The notes under the pieces are model-generated. The model did not search any database, had not been told where the DNA came from, and worked only from the letters and a program-made list of their open reading frames with translations. Both the position numbers and the translations under genes were made by a program. Positions 35,001 through 46,915 of a DNA stretch of 64,000 nt are shown here, in pieces. Within the stretch, counting starts at the first letter, position 1; every line of letters starts with the position of its first letter. Origin of the DNA: Henricia sp. BOLD:AAB3569 (Eukaryota > Echinodermata > Asteroidea > Spinulosida > Echinasteridae); the NCBI GenBank assembly GCA_037783545.1, contig JBBELK010000441.1, positions 372,001 to 436,000 of the forward strand, given 5' to 3'.

Positions 35001-35931
35001 ATAATAGCACAACGCGTTGTGATATTTTTTTCGCAACGCGTTGCCGCAATAAGCCAGTTCAGAGTCTCGACTGCGCATGCGTCTCCCGACTTTGGTTTGA
35101 GATAAACAAAGCGGTATGCATTGTGTTTATCTCAAATGACCTTTGACACAATCCCATAGTTGTTCATTGCGCGCGCGAGATTCCGAACTGGCTTATAGTT
35201 ATGATCATTTTGGCTTGCCATATTCGCATAATGCATTGTAATTTGTATTGGTTGTTTACAATTTGTGCACAGTTAAAAGTTTGCCTCGAATCTACCGTAA
35301 CCTTGCGCAGTTTTAAAATTCCCCCGCAAATTTGCGCTGCGCAATCTTTGAACTGGGGGAATTTTAAAATCTGTGCGCGCAATTTAAAATTTGGGTAAGA
35401 GTTGGTTTAATGGATCCGGTTTAATAGTTGATCATCAGAATTTTGTTTTCTTTAAAAATGACTCATCTAGCATTGGAATGTGCAGATTTGATGGGAAAAC
35501 CCAAAATTTCGAGTGGGAAAAATTTAAGATTTTGTGAGGAAACACTTGGACATTTTTCAGCCTGTCTATCTGATATGTTTTGTACATAAGGTCTTAAGCC
35601 ATTATCAACTTCACAATTATTAATGTCGGCAAAAGGATGGCAAAGTGACCGACATTACCATCTGTTGTGTGCCGCGCACGCGCTGTGCACGGATCGGGCG
35701 AACGACGCGGACAGTGACAGTGCATGCAGTGACACGGCATGGGCCTTGCCCGCACATTCATGTCGATTAAAAAAGGGTAATCTTACCACCGTCTTTTGCA
35801 GATCGGGCAGCAATCCATCTCTTTAACTTTTTCACTGTTCTCTCTCGTATTTTGGTTACATTTCCGGCCAATTTCTGAGCAAAATGAATGTCTAAAGTGA
35901 ACTTAAACTTCTCCTCCGTGGAGGTCGCCAT
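26083..35931 (-). CDS. RRP1: Ribosomal RNA processing protein 1 (RRP1/Nop52), complete
   Basis: Ten exons with consistent phases, coding order: 35931-35787, 34788-34648, 34082-33997, 33825-33764, 31915-31783, 31124-31057, 29991-29796, 28935-28838, 28660-27547, 26379-26083; 779 codons plus TAG. Residues 1 to about 215 are the Nop52 domain: [56 protein letters not shown] and [11 protein letters not shown] all match the animal RRP1 family as I know it. [15 protein letters not shown] (exon 8) is the second conserved block. The large exon 9 encodes an acidic/lysine-rich, low-complexity nucleolar-type tail, and the basic last exon ends in KLPKQDQE. Family role: nucleolar factor for ITS1-related pre-rRNA processing and 60S assembly. 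It is transcribed divergently from VPS26C. The final acceptor was set at GAC TAC ATG because the upstream AG would put TGA in frame. Introns hold several MITEs and a 181-bp tandem repeat. Confidence 0.93.
26585..26950 (+). repeat. tRNA-derived SINE with ATC-rich tail
   Basis: GTGGCGGAGCGGTCTAGTGG (box A-like) and GTGGGTTCGAATCCTAGTCC (box B), then the SINE body and a tail of ATATCATTATCATTATA. In RRP1 intron 9. Confidence 0.7.
28990..29600. repeat. Tandem repeat, period about 181 bp, three units
   Basis: AAAGGGGAGACTCCAGAAGC starts at about 29041, 29222 and 29402; each unit includes GCTGTTTACATTGTGTCACT. It lies between RRP1 exons 8 and 7. Confidence 0.85.
30307..30905. mobile_element. TIR element (TACAGTAAACTCCGGC) in RRP1 intron 6
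   Basis: ACAGTAAACTCCGGCTAAGT and GGCCGGAGTTTACTGTAGTA are inverted ends; subterminal GTGCCGACTTACGC repeats. No transposase seen. Confidence 0.75.
31146..31522. mobile_element. CAGGGGTGTGA-ended MITE in RRP1 intron 5
   Basis: TTTCAGGGGTGTGAGTGGAG at the left, ATTTCACACCCCTGATTTT at the right, with AAATCTGAA words near both ends. It begins about 20 bp upstream of RRP1 exon 6, close to that acceptor. Confidence 0.7.
32098..32537. mobile_element. Inverted-repeat element in RRP1 intron 4
   Basis: GGGTCTTTCCACAGTAATGG and CATTACTGTGGAAAGAGCC at the ends; an inner hairpin ACATACATTTTTGAAAA.../...TTTCAGAAATGTATGT with GTAATAGGAAAATTTGTG complements. Confidence 0.75.
33651..33720. mobile_element. 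Half copy of the TTAA hairpin MITE
   Basis: TTAAAGGCACAGGCTCGTCA up to CGCAGCTCCGTGCC, then a TTC microsatellite instead of the second arm. Confidence 0.75.
34245..34640. repeat. SINE fragment plus dispersed repeat in RRP1 intron 2
   Basis: 34245-34420 repeats the TGGCCAGAGACACCGGGGAA SINE. 34436-34640 (GTGATTGAGGATG..., TTCAAGAAATTGTTCAAAG..., GGTTCCCTGG) is shared with 5610, 15410 and 46920. Confidence 0.6.
34915..35220. mobile_element. AACGCGTTG palindrome element, copy 1
   Basis: CAACACATTGTGAGTCTATT, CAACGCGTTGTGATATTTTT, CGCAACGCGTTGCCGCAATA; flanks match those of the longer copy at 58025-58420. Confidence 0.65.
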
Positions 35932-36324
35932 TTTTGTCTGTGCAAGTGCAAGCCACGTGCACACTTTTTTCGGATATTTTAAAAGGGATGGTAGTTTTGA
36001 AAGGACATCTTTCTTGACATGACGGCGTGAAATTCCGTCATTTCCGTGCCACTGAAAGTTGCCACGCCGGACATCATGTCAAGAATTTTGAAAAAAAATT
36101 TCGGTGCCGTAAATCAACCAAAAATCCGGGAAAAATAATAAAAAACATTTTTGAGGCCAACTTCGGTAGACATCTGTGGAATGACATTAACAGAGCACCG
36201 TACGCAGCTAATCCTATCCGAAATGTTAAACGTGCTGTGATAGAGGGCGCCCTGCATTTCATCAGCTGATTTAGTGAGGGGCGGGAGTGTTTCGTCTGCT
36301 GCTCCTCCATTCCTTGACAAAATA
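35932..36324. promoter_or_regulatory. Bidirectional promoter region between RRP1 and VPS26C
   Basis: Only 393 bp separate the two divergent start codons. No TATA box stands out. There is a G-rich GGGGCGGG box near 36279 (Sp1-like), two ATTTCCG-type ETS-like motifs around 36030-36050, and a palindromic-looking stretch TGACATGACGGCG...CCGTCATTTCC. Such a compact divergent arrangement of two housekeeping genes usually means a shared promoter; that part is inference. Confidence 0.6.
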
Positions 36325-39300
36325 ATGGCATTTCTGGACATCAGGTTGAAGAAAGTCAATAAGATATATCATGAAGGGGTAAGCAGATAATGGGGAAACA
36401 ATTAGTACCTAGTTATGGCTTCAAAACATTAAGACATAGTAGGCCTACTAGTACTATGTCTAGAGAATCACTTCCTACTTTTACTTTTTAGACAGTAGGG
36501 GCGCACGCGCCAACTCGGAGACAATCCCCAAACTCGCGGAAGTCTCCCGATAAGGAGACTTTTCTGTCCCCGAATACGGCGAATGTCTCCACATTGGAGG
36601 ACATTTTTTTTCCAAAAAGCTGAGCGGCCTCGGGGATCGCTCGGCGGCCTCTGCAAACACGAAAAATGGAATCTAGGTCAAAAATACCCCCTAGTTGTCC
36701 GACTACTTTGACTGGTTGTCCGACTACTTCTCGGATTACACGAGCGGGAAACTCGAGTGGCCGGAGCTGCAAAATTGCAACATGACACGGCGCAGTAAGT
36801 CGATACCACAACTTTTCGGTACCAATAAAGTGGAATCTATATTTATGCTATACAATAGCGATTGCACTGGGATAAAATCGATACCGAAAAATCGATTTTT
36901 ATCCCATCTATGTAAATGTTGCTGCAAGTTACTTTTATGTACAAGACAATCATATGGCACATGTACACGTAGCATACGAACAAAATCTTCAAAAATATGC
37001 CTGAATGGGATATTAACAATGCTGAACAACAGCCCGAGGACCTGGCAGAGGCTATAAGAGGTGGTCTTATGGCAACCTTGCAACCTGAATGTAGAAAATA
37101 AGTACAAATAATGCAATATTTTGTGGGCATGACCATGAGGCATCACAGAGTCTAGAGCCTGCACACATGAGACGGGCGTTCAATATTCATGTACAAAATT
37201 GGCATGACTTATGGTGGAAAATTCTGATGGGGCGGGTGGCTGCTGGGTAAGATGGGAAAAACGATGGGACTTGGGAAGATGGGCGATAATTTATCAGATA
37301 AAAATGACTGATAATAAATATTACCTCAATTTAATAGTTAAAAATATTTAAAATACAAACTTGTTTTTCAATGGTCATCAGAACTTCATTCAAAACCTCA
37401 AATAGTATACAAATATTGACTGCTCATGAGAGTGATGGTGCAAAGTATCGTGATCCTTGAGACGGCGGGCCTGCTAGTTTCCCCGAGGTCGCAGGCCGAC
37501 TGGGAAAATATAAATGAATGTCGCCCAAAGTTTCCTGGAGTTGAATTGGAGAATCTTCCTTTCGACCCTTTCTTTAATGTGTTGGGTTTCAGGTCCGAAA
37601 GAGCCCAACAGTATTGTTTAAAAGGAAGCGACCACCACAAAACATGGCACTTACCTCAGATATCATACCTAGCTGGCAGTAACAAAAGAGTTGCTGATAC
37701 CCTACGTACATGACGTAAGGGAGTGCCATGAAAATAAACAAGAACCAACGGCAGATGGATATTGGACATGGTGCGAAGATGTCACAGACCCCAACTACAT
37801 CTATATGCAGCAGATGGCATTCACGTATCACCTATCGATCATGGATTCATGCTATTCCGGTCTGGGGTTAGGAAAAACAACATGGAAGCCATCTTTGCTG
37901 GACGGGCAAAGTTTACATCTTTGTTTTATTCCCAACACCACCCAAACTTCCTGAAGTATCAAGAGATTATGTTTAGAGACATGGTGGACGAGGTACTACA
38001 AGATTGTACATGTAACTGCTTATAGTATCAGTCATTTTTTGCACTGTGGAAAAGCTGCATTACTTGTTATATGACACCAACAAATTCCAAAACAAATACA
38101 AGTCCATTTTTGTAAAAACAGTAAGATGCAAGGTCCCAACTTAATACAAAACTAAAGATGTCATACGGAAAGCATATCAATACAGTGCATGTGTTTTTCA
38201 AATTTTGTAATGTATCCTCAGCACTACAGGCATTAAATTCTGCAAAACCAGTCAGTTTCTACAAATGATAGTGGAATGCTCAATATTGCAAGATATAATA
38301 CATGTATTTAAGAAACTTAATGTAACTTGTACATGTCCATTCCGTGTGGTCTTTTTGCCAAGGTCCTGATGCCGGAGCAAGTATGTGATGTATTTCACAA
38401 GTCCTATACAGTCCGCAGGACAGCGAGGGAAAAGAGCTACCAAGGAGGGGATGCCTGTCTCAAAGAAGTTAACAAGGAAGCCAAGTCATGATTAAAACAT
38501 ACTGTGATGAAGTTTCTCAAGTGGTAGATGTGTTCAATTGTCTTGGCTAGTACCTATGCCTTCTTGTCATCAAACTTGGATACTCCGCATAGTTCAGTAA
38601 GGAGAGATACTAGCTCTGGTGGGCGCTCACTAAGCCATTGCTTTGGCTTATAATTAAGCAAATTGCTTAACTATAGTGGCCTCGCTGGTGGTAGAGTGCA
38701 GTGACGTCGTTGTTGACAAGTTTTGCTACTTTTGTATATATATGTTCTTGAAAAGTAGGGGCTGATGACTTTGCAAATGCATGCTCCTCTTTGCTTGAAT
38801 CAGTGTCGCTCGAGTCTTCTGGGATTTAGTCAAATCGGTCCCTGTTGCTTTTGCAATGCAAGCATCACAGACAAATTTGTCCACTTTTAATGTAGTTTTT
38901 GTTGATTAATTCATCCTTTGTACTGTTTTAGGAACTCGTTTACCCTGAAAAATATTGTAAAGTTCCGTGTAGTTTTCAAAATCGTTATGAAAGTCGCAAC
39001 CACACTTTAGAAAACTTTGCAGTTCCAGGCTCTCCATATAGCTTGCTGAGTTGAACTATGACGCTACACTCTTAACTTGGGCATCTGTAATAGAGGAGAA
39101 AAGTTAATGAAAACACACCCGTAATTAAACTGACCATATCATATTCACTTAAATGTTGGGCGCAGTCGATCAACGGTTAATGTCCAAGTTTGATTTTTGC
39201 ACAATCAGTTGATTTTATTGCATTGCTGATAAATATGCCATCAGCCAATAGCCTTTTAAAAAAAAAAAGGGGAATTTTCACAAAAAATTATGAATGTAAA

Positions 39301-42300
39301 AGATAAGGATTATCAAAGATCAAACTTCAACTTTTCGTATTATTTTTTCAAGCATTGTAGGTTAATATATTCGTAAAATAAATGCTAGAAATGTGACGAA
39401 ACCACATTTCGAACCATCACCATACCATGGAGGTTAAAAAATCAAAAGCCTCAACAATTAAGGGCAGGCTCAACATGTTCACATGTTGCATGAACATGAA
39501 CATGATGAAGCCTAAACGGCCGCACTAATCACCGTCAGGAATCGTCAAGACCGTCAGGATCGAGCTGTCAGGATCGAGCCGTCAGGAACCGTCAGAAGCC
39601 GCCAGAAAACAGTAAACAAATAAAAACGTCAGGAAGATGTCAGGAACCATAAAAAAAAAAAATTGAAAATTCCCCAAACTTTAATTTATTTTAATTTAAC
39701 GCTTTCACTTACCGTGTTTGTGCATGGCCTGGTGCACTGCCGTGTGGCCGCCGTCGGAGAATCCAGCGAATATCTTGATGGCTTGCGGCCTTCGATCGTC
39801 ATCGATGGCTTGCGGCCTTCGATCGTCATCGATGGCTTCTAATATACTCTCCTTTATTTTTTGGAGATTTCTTATTATGCACATTCCAAGGCATTTTTAA
39901 AATATGTCAAGTTACATGTACTTTATCTATTTACAAAACAAACTGAAACAAGATTAGCCTACTTTGAGTGCATTGCACCTTGCTATATAACTTATTATAA
40001 ACATGTAACGCCTTTTCCGATAAAGCCACTTCTTGATTTCAATAAGGTTTTCTCTTGAGTGTGCTGTCATCAAAACAACCTGGACCACAAAGCTCTCTTT
40101 GAGGCGACATGCCGTGCCGACAGAGAGTGTGACTACTGTCAGTGCGCGGTCGCGCGCACGTGGCCCGCGGTGAGGCACTTACGGCGGCAGTTCTTTATAT
40201 ATTGTGATCGATCTGTGGCCGACAAAATGGTGCGGCTAATAAGCCGGGCGGCTTATACGCCGACGGTGAATCTTGTTTCTGGAATTTTCGGGCGTCGCGG
40301 CTTATACCCCGGGCGGCTTATATTCCGAAAATTACGGTAATTAATTTAAACTTTTCAAATTAAACTTGAAAAATTAACCCTTAAAACAAAACATAAGAAA
40401 ACTGCTAATAACATACGATTAAATTAAAAACTGTTAAAAAACTGAATTAAAAATTGTGTCTAACACTAGACAAAGGAGCAAGGTTGTCATCCAGACTACT
40501 ATCTGCACTTTATATGTGAACGTGAGGCTGCAACCAGACCGAGTCCAAACGATGATCTCCGTTTATGGAGACGTCCCCACAAACAGCGACAGACTCCTTT
40601 TTCGAGGACAGGCACGCTTCAAATATGTTTTGGGTCACAGCTGTCTCCCGATGTGGAGACTGTCCGAAAATACGGAGATTGTCTCCTAGTTGGCGCGTGC
40701 GCCCCTACTGTTAGAACTGCTAAAAGTAAAACTTGTAAAAGTGATTTTCTGACGTTTACATTCATGACATTGGGACGTTATCATTTTGTATGTTACACTC
40801 TTAGCCCCTTACCTTTTGAACCCCATTCGCCATGTTGGGTACAATGAAGTTTTTCAATGTATAATTTTGACTGTAAGGTGAAATTTCACTTTGGAGAAAG
40901 GCCGCCATCTTTGACGTGTTCGAAAACTCAACATGGCAAATGGGGTTCAAAAGGTAAGGGGCTAAAAGTGTAACGTCCCAATGTAAAACGTCAGAAAATC
41001 ACTTTTAGCCTTCTAAAAGTAATCACTTCCTAAACCCGTGAACATGATGATCATTAAAACACTTGTCAACTTGAAGACAAGTGTTTTTGATTATAATTAT
41101 CATGTTCACTGGCTTAGAAAAAACTACCATACACATTCGCCAGTTGTAGGCCGACTACTAAGTCGAGACTATGGAGCATGACATAAAAATCCCAATTGTT
41201 TTCAAAGAAAAAATTGATATTTTCTTAAAATCATGTTTCCTTAGCAAATTTACACATTCTGGGGCATTATCATGTCATATTTAGGAATGATATTATTAGT
41301 GGCGAACGTGTACGGTATTTATATATTAAAACAAATTCACTCCTAATATTTTAGTTTTCGTGTCACTTGCAGTTATTGATGCGGGATAAATGTTTTCTCT
41401 ATTTTCTTTACAGGAGGTTTTGGCAGGCCTGGTGGTTGTGCAGAGTAAAACCGACGTGCAGCACCAAGGCATTACTCTACTGGTGGAAGGCTCTGTCAAC
41501 TTACAACTCAGCTCCAAGAATGTGGGCCTATTTGAGGCTTTCTACAACTCAATTAAGGTCAGTGGATAAAAATATATGGTTAACTAGCAGGGGCGGATCC
41601 AGGGGGTGGGGGGAGCGCACGCGCCCCCTTTTTAAATTTAAAAAATAAAGAAATAAAGAAAATCAACTTTTCATGCACACTTTTCCTGCTTGTGTGGTTA
41701 AATATTGCCCCAGATCGCACCACAGAGCATCTAGAATCCATCTAGAAGCCGTTAGGGCTTCGCGCTACGCGCTCGCTATTTCATTGTCATCAGCATTTTA
41801 TGCTTAAACATTTCACGCCCCCCCCCCCCACCCCCCTTTTCAAAATCCTGGATCCGCCCCTGGTTAATATTTTTCTTTAAAATGACTTGTGAAGCATTGG
41901 TAAATGAAGATTTGATACAAAAATTCAAATTTAGGAGTGGGAAAAATTACAGAATTCTTAGAAAACACAAATATTTAATGTTTTGTACACAATGTCTGAA
42001 GCCATGAACATTTCTTCATCACTAAATTATTCTGATTTAATTAAATAGTCTCATTGTCTTCGCCTTTTCAGCCAATCCAGCTTCTGAATTACGTAGTCAA
42101 CGTTGCTAAACCAGGAAAAATTCCTGCTGGAAAAACAGAAATTCCTTTTGAGCTACCGCTGAAGGCCAAGGCTAATAAGACACTGTATGAGACGTACCAT
42201 GGAGTGTTTGTCAACATTCAGGTTCGTATCGACGACATTTTATTTTCATTTTTTTAATTATAGTGGAAATTGTGTGCATCTTGGTAGTCTCCTGCAAACA

Positions 42301-45300
42301 AAACTTAAAGATAGAACACATGATTGGTAAACTGTTACAAATAGTTTTAACCCCCTGTGTGATTGAAGTTATTCATGATAAAAATCAACCTGGGAAAAAA
42401 CCAGTTCCGTACTTCGTCTAACTTTTGAGAAAACAGTCAAAAAAGGATTTACAGTCATTTCGCCCCAAAACCACTTTGCCCTGATCCACGGCCTGTGCAC
42501 GAGGTTGTTTTGGTGTGAAGAGTCTTTTGGGCGAAGTGGTCCAGGGCGAAATGGTTTTGCAGCGAATTGAATTTACGTCTCGCGAGACGAAAAATAATTG
42601 TTTTGCTCATTTCTCAAAGACTATAGCACCTTAGTCAAAACCATTTAAGGGGAAGTTTTCTACCGTCATCATGTTTATATCGTGTAAGTTATGTGTAAAT
42701 CTGTGTACATTTCTGATTCTTCGAGATACTAATCATGTGTACTGCCTTTATTAATAATTAACCCTAACCCCCTAGGGTGTATGTAAAATCATATTGATTT
42801 TGGAGGATTGAGGAGTGTTAGGGTTAAGAAGTTGACCATTACTGTTTTTCCTTAAAATTACTTATCAAGCATCAGTAACTGTAGATTTGATTGAAAACCC
42901 CAATTTTAGGAGTAAAAAAATTAAGATTTTATAAAGAAAACACTGAAAAATATTTCAGCCTGTCTCGTACACAAGCTCTGAATCTGTGGTTGAACTAGTC
43001 AATTCTTTCCATGATAATAATAAATTGTTACATCACAACACACATCTACCAAGCAAGATGCTCAGGACACTAACATCATTACTTCTGGTCACATTAATGT
43101 TATTCTGTTAATGCTATGTTTACACCGAAGCACGACCAAGTTAGGGTCGACTTACGAGTTGTAAAATTCTGTATTTCTTGGACTCGTGAGTGGTCATAAA
43201 ACTTTTGTCAAGGGGGCGACCGAGAAAGTTTCCCGACCGTTTTGAACCGTTCCATACGGTCGGGGAACTTGTGCCGAGCGATGGCGATTCCCCCTGAGTT
43301 ATTGCGAGTGTTCAGGACTAACTTACGACCTTCTCACAAGTAACATAGGAGGAACTTAAGATCTTGCCGACCAACTTCTGAGGAAATGCCATTTTGACAA
43401 ATTTTTGTTCATAAATCACTCTCAAGTCCCTCGGGATTTCGGTGTAAACAGGGTATAAACCTTCTCAACTCCCTGAGAAGCATGCAGCCCTAGCTGCCTG
43501 TTACTGTTAGCCACTCATGACTGCTAATCAAACACACAACACCCTCACTGCCCTCACAGGAACTTATTTGCTCCTGGGTGTAGAGAATTTATGACAATTT
43601 AGGTGCCTTGCCCAAGGGCACACACACCAAAGCGCAACCTGGATGCGACACCATAACCTGCCGAATTGACAGGTCTTGAGTACAATGCACTCGACCACGA
43701 CACTCCACAAATTCTCTTTGATACACTATACCCCTTCGTCCTCTAGTACATGATCAAGTCAGAGATGAAGCGCCCTCTCTTGGCCAAAGACTTGACGAAG
43801 TCTGTAGAGTTCATCATTGAATACAAGGACCAATCAGAGAAGGCGCAGCCTAAGCCGGTGTCCTTTGACATCACGCCGGAGTCGCTGCAAAACATAAAAG
43901 ATGTAAGTGGGGCAACGATTATGCTCGAGTTCTCACAAACATAGTTAGTAGTGAGGTTTCGGTGTGCACGGTTAGTGATTACGACTACGATTAGCCAAAC
44001 CTCAAAATCGTTACCTTTCACTGTCCGTTTTTCACTAAGGTGTAGAGGCGTTGCTATCAGTGTAAACAACAAAACAACACTTGGGATATTTGTGTAAACG
44101 CCACAAGTACGCACAAATCGATGACGTAAAATTCACTAATAGTCGTCGTTTTGCCTAACCGTATGCGACCGAAACCTCACTATTGTAGATGAGTCCTGAT
44201 AACAAGCCTGAGATATGCAACACATTTTATCGGGCAGTAATGTGTATGACCACCTCTTGTGGCAAGGCCGACTGCACTAGCCTCCGTAAGAGCCACTGAG
44301 GCAGGGTGTGTCACTGTCTGAAGTGCCCCCTAACTACCTAGGGCTGTTTTTGAGATGCACATCGGCTTATCCCACACAGGTTCAATTAGGAGCAAGATCG
44401 ATCATAGCTCACTATAGTCGACTAGAGTTTCTCGAACAACGGAAATTACCAGTCGTTCGAGGGACACTAGTCAACTATGATCGAACTTGCAAAAGGTTGA
44501 AAACCCAACAAAATGGGTTTTCTGGGAGCCCTTAACTGCAGAATTCTCTCATAAACAGGAAATGTCACAGTCCATATTAACGTGGGAATCACTGTTCAAA
44601 CAGGTTCGCTTGGACCTGGATGAAATCACTGAAGTGGAACAGTCTTGAAAGCAATTCCAAAGTGATTTGTCGATCAGTGCCTTGTCCACAAGTTCACTGT
44701 ATTCAACAAACTTGTTTTGCAACGGGGATCGCAATAAATTTAAAAAAATTTATCACTTTACCTTTTCTGTCTACAGAAAGGCAACCTGCCCCGATTTAGC
44801 GTTAAGGGCAAGATAGATTCTGCCGTATGTAGCATAAAAAATCCGTTAACAGGTCAGTTTATCATTGATTACTGTGATGCGCCCATTAAGTCAGTGGAAC
44901 TACAGCTAGTCCGAGTAGAAACATGCGGATGTGCTGAAGGCTATGCTCGGGATGGTGAGATAAATTTGTTCTCTATCAATTCATATCTTGAAATTGTAAG
45001 ATGATCATAGTTTAAGGATAGTATACATGATTGGTAAACTGTTACAAATAGTTTTATCCCCCCTGTGTGATTGAAGATATGCATGATTAAAACCAACCTG
45101 AGCAAAAACCAGCTCCTTACTTCGTCTAACTTTTGAGAAAACAGTCAAAAAAAGGGTTTGCAGTCATTTCACCCTGAACCACGGCCTGTGCACGAAGTGG
45201 TTTTGGGGTGAAGTGGCATTTGGGCGATGTAGTGTTTGGACGAAGTAATTTGGGTCTAAGTGGTTTGGGGTGAAATGGCACTTGGGCGAAATGGTTTTGG

Positions 45301-46915
45301 GGCGAATTGAATTTTCGTCTCATGAGACGAAAACTAAACTATAGCACTTCAGACAAAACCATTTCACGGGAAGTTTTCTACGGTCATCATGTTTATATTG
45401 TGTAAGTTAGGCGTAAATCTGTGAACATTTCTGATTTTCAAGATTACCAATGATGTATACTGCCTTTAAGGAGATGTATTCCCAAGAAACAAAAGACATT
45501 GCGCTGGAAAAGTGCAAATTCTACATTATTTTTTATAAAGAACAAGAATTATGACGGTAATGACCCACTAAAAAGCGGATATGAACTTTAAAATGAATTG
45601 CTTATGGGCGCCGCCATTTTGTCAAAGAAAATGGGCAAAGAATGAAATTTTCACTTAGATTTGTTTTTTATAGGAATGTACGAAGTTGTAGCCAAGTTTT
45701 CCGTCAAAGTCAGGGGTCGAAATTAGCACTGGTCATGTGGTCCAATGCCAGTAAATAATCAGAAGGACCACTATATCTGTCAAAAATGCTGGTCCAATGG
45801 ACCAGTGAAAACATATCCTAACTCATGGAAACATTCCCCGATGCCTAATTCAACAGTAAACATTTCTTACTCAATGCGGGAAATTCCTGGTTACCACAAA
45901 CAATTCCTGATCGCTTTATTTAGACATTTTCAGATAACTTAATTTCTTTCTCCGATCTCTCCAGACATGCCTCAGTGTTGGATCAAAAAGCAATCCTATC
46001 CATCCTGCACTCAATGACCTTAAACCAGAAAGTGTTTCAGTATATCTCGGTCCTATTTTGAATAGCACCGGTGGACCACCAAATTTTCAGCAGGACCAGT
46101 GGAGTTCTCTAATCTACTGGTCCCTCTGACCAGCATGAAATTCAGGTTAATTTCGACCCCTGAAAGCGATGGCACCCATACTACAAGCATTGCTGCAATT
46201 GCCATTCTCTGTGAAGTTTGTATCCACTTTTCAGTAGATAATATTTCTTACTCTTAAATTGTTTTACAATGTACATGTAAGGGTTGCACTTGTTTAGAAT
46301 GTCTGTTGTTTCTTTGATATACTACTCGTTTGACTGCTGTAAAGTTAGTGTTTGTTCGTGATGTTGCGTTACAGCAACGGAGATCCAGAACATTCAGATC
46401 GGAGAGGGCGACGTTTGTCGTGGAATAACAATCCCCATGTACATGGTCTTTCCGCGCCTCTTCACATGCCCAACTCTAGCAACAAGTAACTTCAAAATCG
46501 GTAAGGAAAAATATTCTCCGATGTTTGTTAGAGACTGTACTCTTTGGAATGGGAATGTTGGTATCCCTTTTTTATTTTTTTAAATTATTTTTTAAATTAT
46601 TTTCATTTTCATATTCCTAAAACTAATATTCTAGGGAACTGATATTCTATTTTATGAATATCCCCGATTGCAATTTGAGTAACAACTAAAATTGCAAAAA
46701 GATTGATATAGAGATTGATAGCTTTTTCAGACAAAACTTTGTGTACCTTATTTGGATGGGATAAAATTAAAAATAAGTCAGTTCTTTTGTTTGTTAGTGA
46801 ACAAAATTCCATTTTCCTTGCTTTCCTTTCAGAATTTGAAATCAATCTTGTCATAGTCTTACAAGATGATCACCTAATCACAGAAAACTTCCCCATCAAG
46901 TTGACACGCTTCTAG
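36325..46915 (+). CDS. VPS26C: VPS26C (DSCR3), Retriever complex subunit, complete
   Basis: Seven exons with consistent phases: 36325-36378, 41414-41557, 42072-42221, 43747-43902, 44777-44954, 46375-46500, 46833-46915 (TAG); 296 aa, close to the 297 of the human protein. The product starts MAFLDIRLKKVNKIYHEG and continues through the arrestin-like fold with family signatures KTEIPFELPL, YETYHGVFVNIQ, MKRPLLAKDLTK, ELQLVRVETCGCAEGYARDA, PMYMVFPRLFTCPTL and DHLITENFPIKL. Known role: with VPS35L and VPS29 it forms Retriever, which recycles cargo from endosomes with SNX17. The tiny first exon was found by its match to the family N-terminus next to a GTAAGC donor. Intron 1 (about 5 kb) contains MITEs and a decayed mobile-gene fragment; introns 3 and 5 carry TTAA-type MITEs. 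No frameshift or missing block is seen. Confidence 0.95.
36470..36800. repeat. Repeat related to 40530-40760
   Basis: CAGTAGGGGCGCACGCGCCA here and TTGGCGCGTGCGCCCCTACTG at about 40690 are reverse complements, with GGAGACAAT(C)/GGAGATTGTCTCC words nearby. Both lie in VPS26C intron 1. Confidence 0.6.
37640..38490 (+). pseudogene. Decayed fragment of a multicopy mobile-type gene in VPS26C intron 1
   Basis: Short open blocks in shifting frames: DPNYIYMQQMAFTYHLSIM (frame from 37691), then GVRKNNMEAIFAGRAKF and YQEIMFRDMVDEVLQD (frame from 37762), then near 38360 VLMPEQVCDVFHKSYTVRRT and GGDACLKEVNKEAKS. The order (RxNN.EAI.AGR.KF, YQEIE-like, then GGDxxLEEVNKExKSW-like) resembles large uncharacterised repetitive proteins of invertebrates, possibly DUF6589-like, from memory only. 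At least one frameshift near 37840 and intervening stops show it is not functional. Confidence 0.33.
39470..39850. repeat. Short tandem words CCGTCAGGA and a duplicated 27-mer
   Basis: CGTCAGGA-type 9-mers recur between 39530 and 39650. GATGGCTTGCGGCCTTCGAT occurs twice in tandem at 39776-39835. Confidence 0.65.
40740..41015. mobile_element. Inverted-repeat MITE in VPS26C intron 1
   Basis: GTGATTTTCTGACGTTTACA ... CCTTACCTTTTGAACCCCAT pairs with ATGGGGTTC-type sequence ... TGTAAAACGTCAGAAAATCA; arms about 110 bp. Confidence 0.8.
41587..41866. mobile_element. hAT-like MITE (CAGGGGCGGATCC), copy 2
   Basis: CAGGGGCGGATCCAGGGGG at the left and CCTGGATCCGCCCCTG at the right, orientation opposite to 53054. 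It lies 30 bp after VPS26C exon 2. Confidence 0.8.
42305..42752. mobile_element. TTAA-type MITE of about 450 bp, copy 3, in VPS26C intron 3
   Basis: TTAAAGATAGAACACATGAT ... TACTAATCATGTGTACTGCC; right TTAA degraded. Confidence 0.7.
43128..43465. mobile_element. Inverted-repeat element with GTTTACACCGA ends
   Basis: TGCTATGTTTACACCGAAGC at the left and TTTCGGTGTAAACAGGGTAT at the right. A SINE remnant follows at about 43600-43710 (GCCTTGCCCAAGGGCACACA). Confidence 0.65.
43955..44190. mobile_element. Inverted-repeat MITE in VPS26C intron 4
   Basis: TAGTGAGGTTTCGGTGTGCA at the left and GCGACCGAAACCTCACTATT at the right. Confidence 0.75.
44248..44712. repeat. Dispersed repeat, second copy of 7384-8012
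   Basis: CACCTCTTGTGGCAAGGCCG at the start, GGTTCGCTTGGACCTGGATG and GTCCACAAGTTCACTGTATT at the end. An extra small inverted repeat (CGATCATAGCTCACTATAGT / ACTAGTCAACTATGATCG) is inserted at about 44395-44490. Confidence 0.65.
45012..45469. mobile_element. TTAA-flanked MITE of about 450 bp, copy 4, in VPS26C intron 5
   Basis: TTAA GGATAGTATACATGATTG ... ACCAATGATGTATACTGCCT TTAA. Confidence 0.8.
45712..46168. mobile_element. CAGGGGTCGAAATTA-ended MITE
   Basis: CAGGGGTCGAAATTAGCACT at the left, GGTTAATTTCGACCCCTGA at the right; subterminal TGGTCCAATGGACCAGT words. Terminal CAGGGG suggests hAT-like affiliation (inference). Confidence 0.7.
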
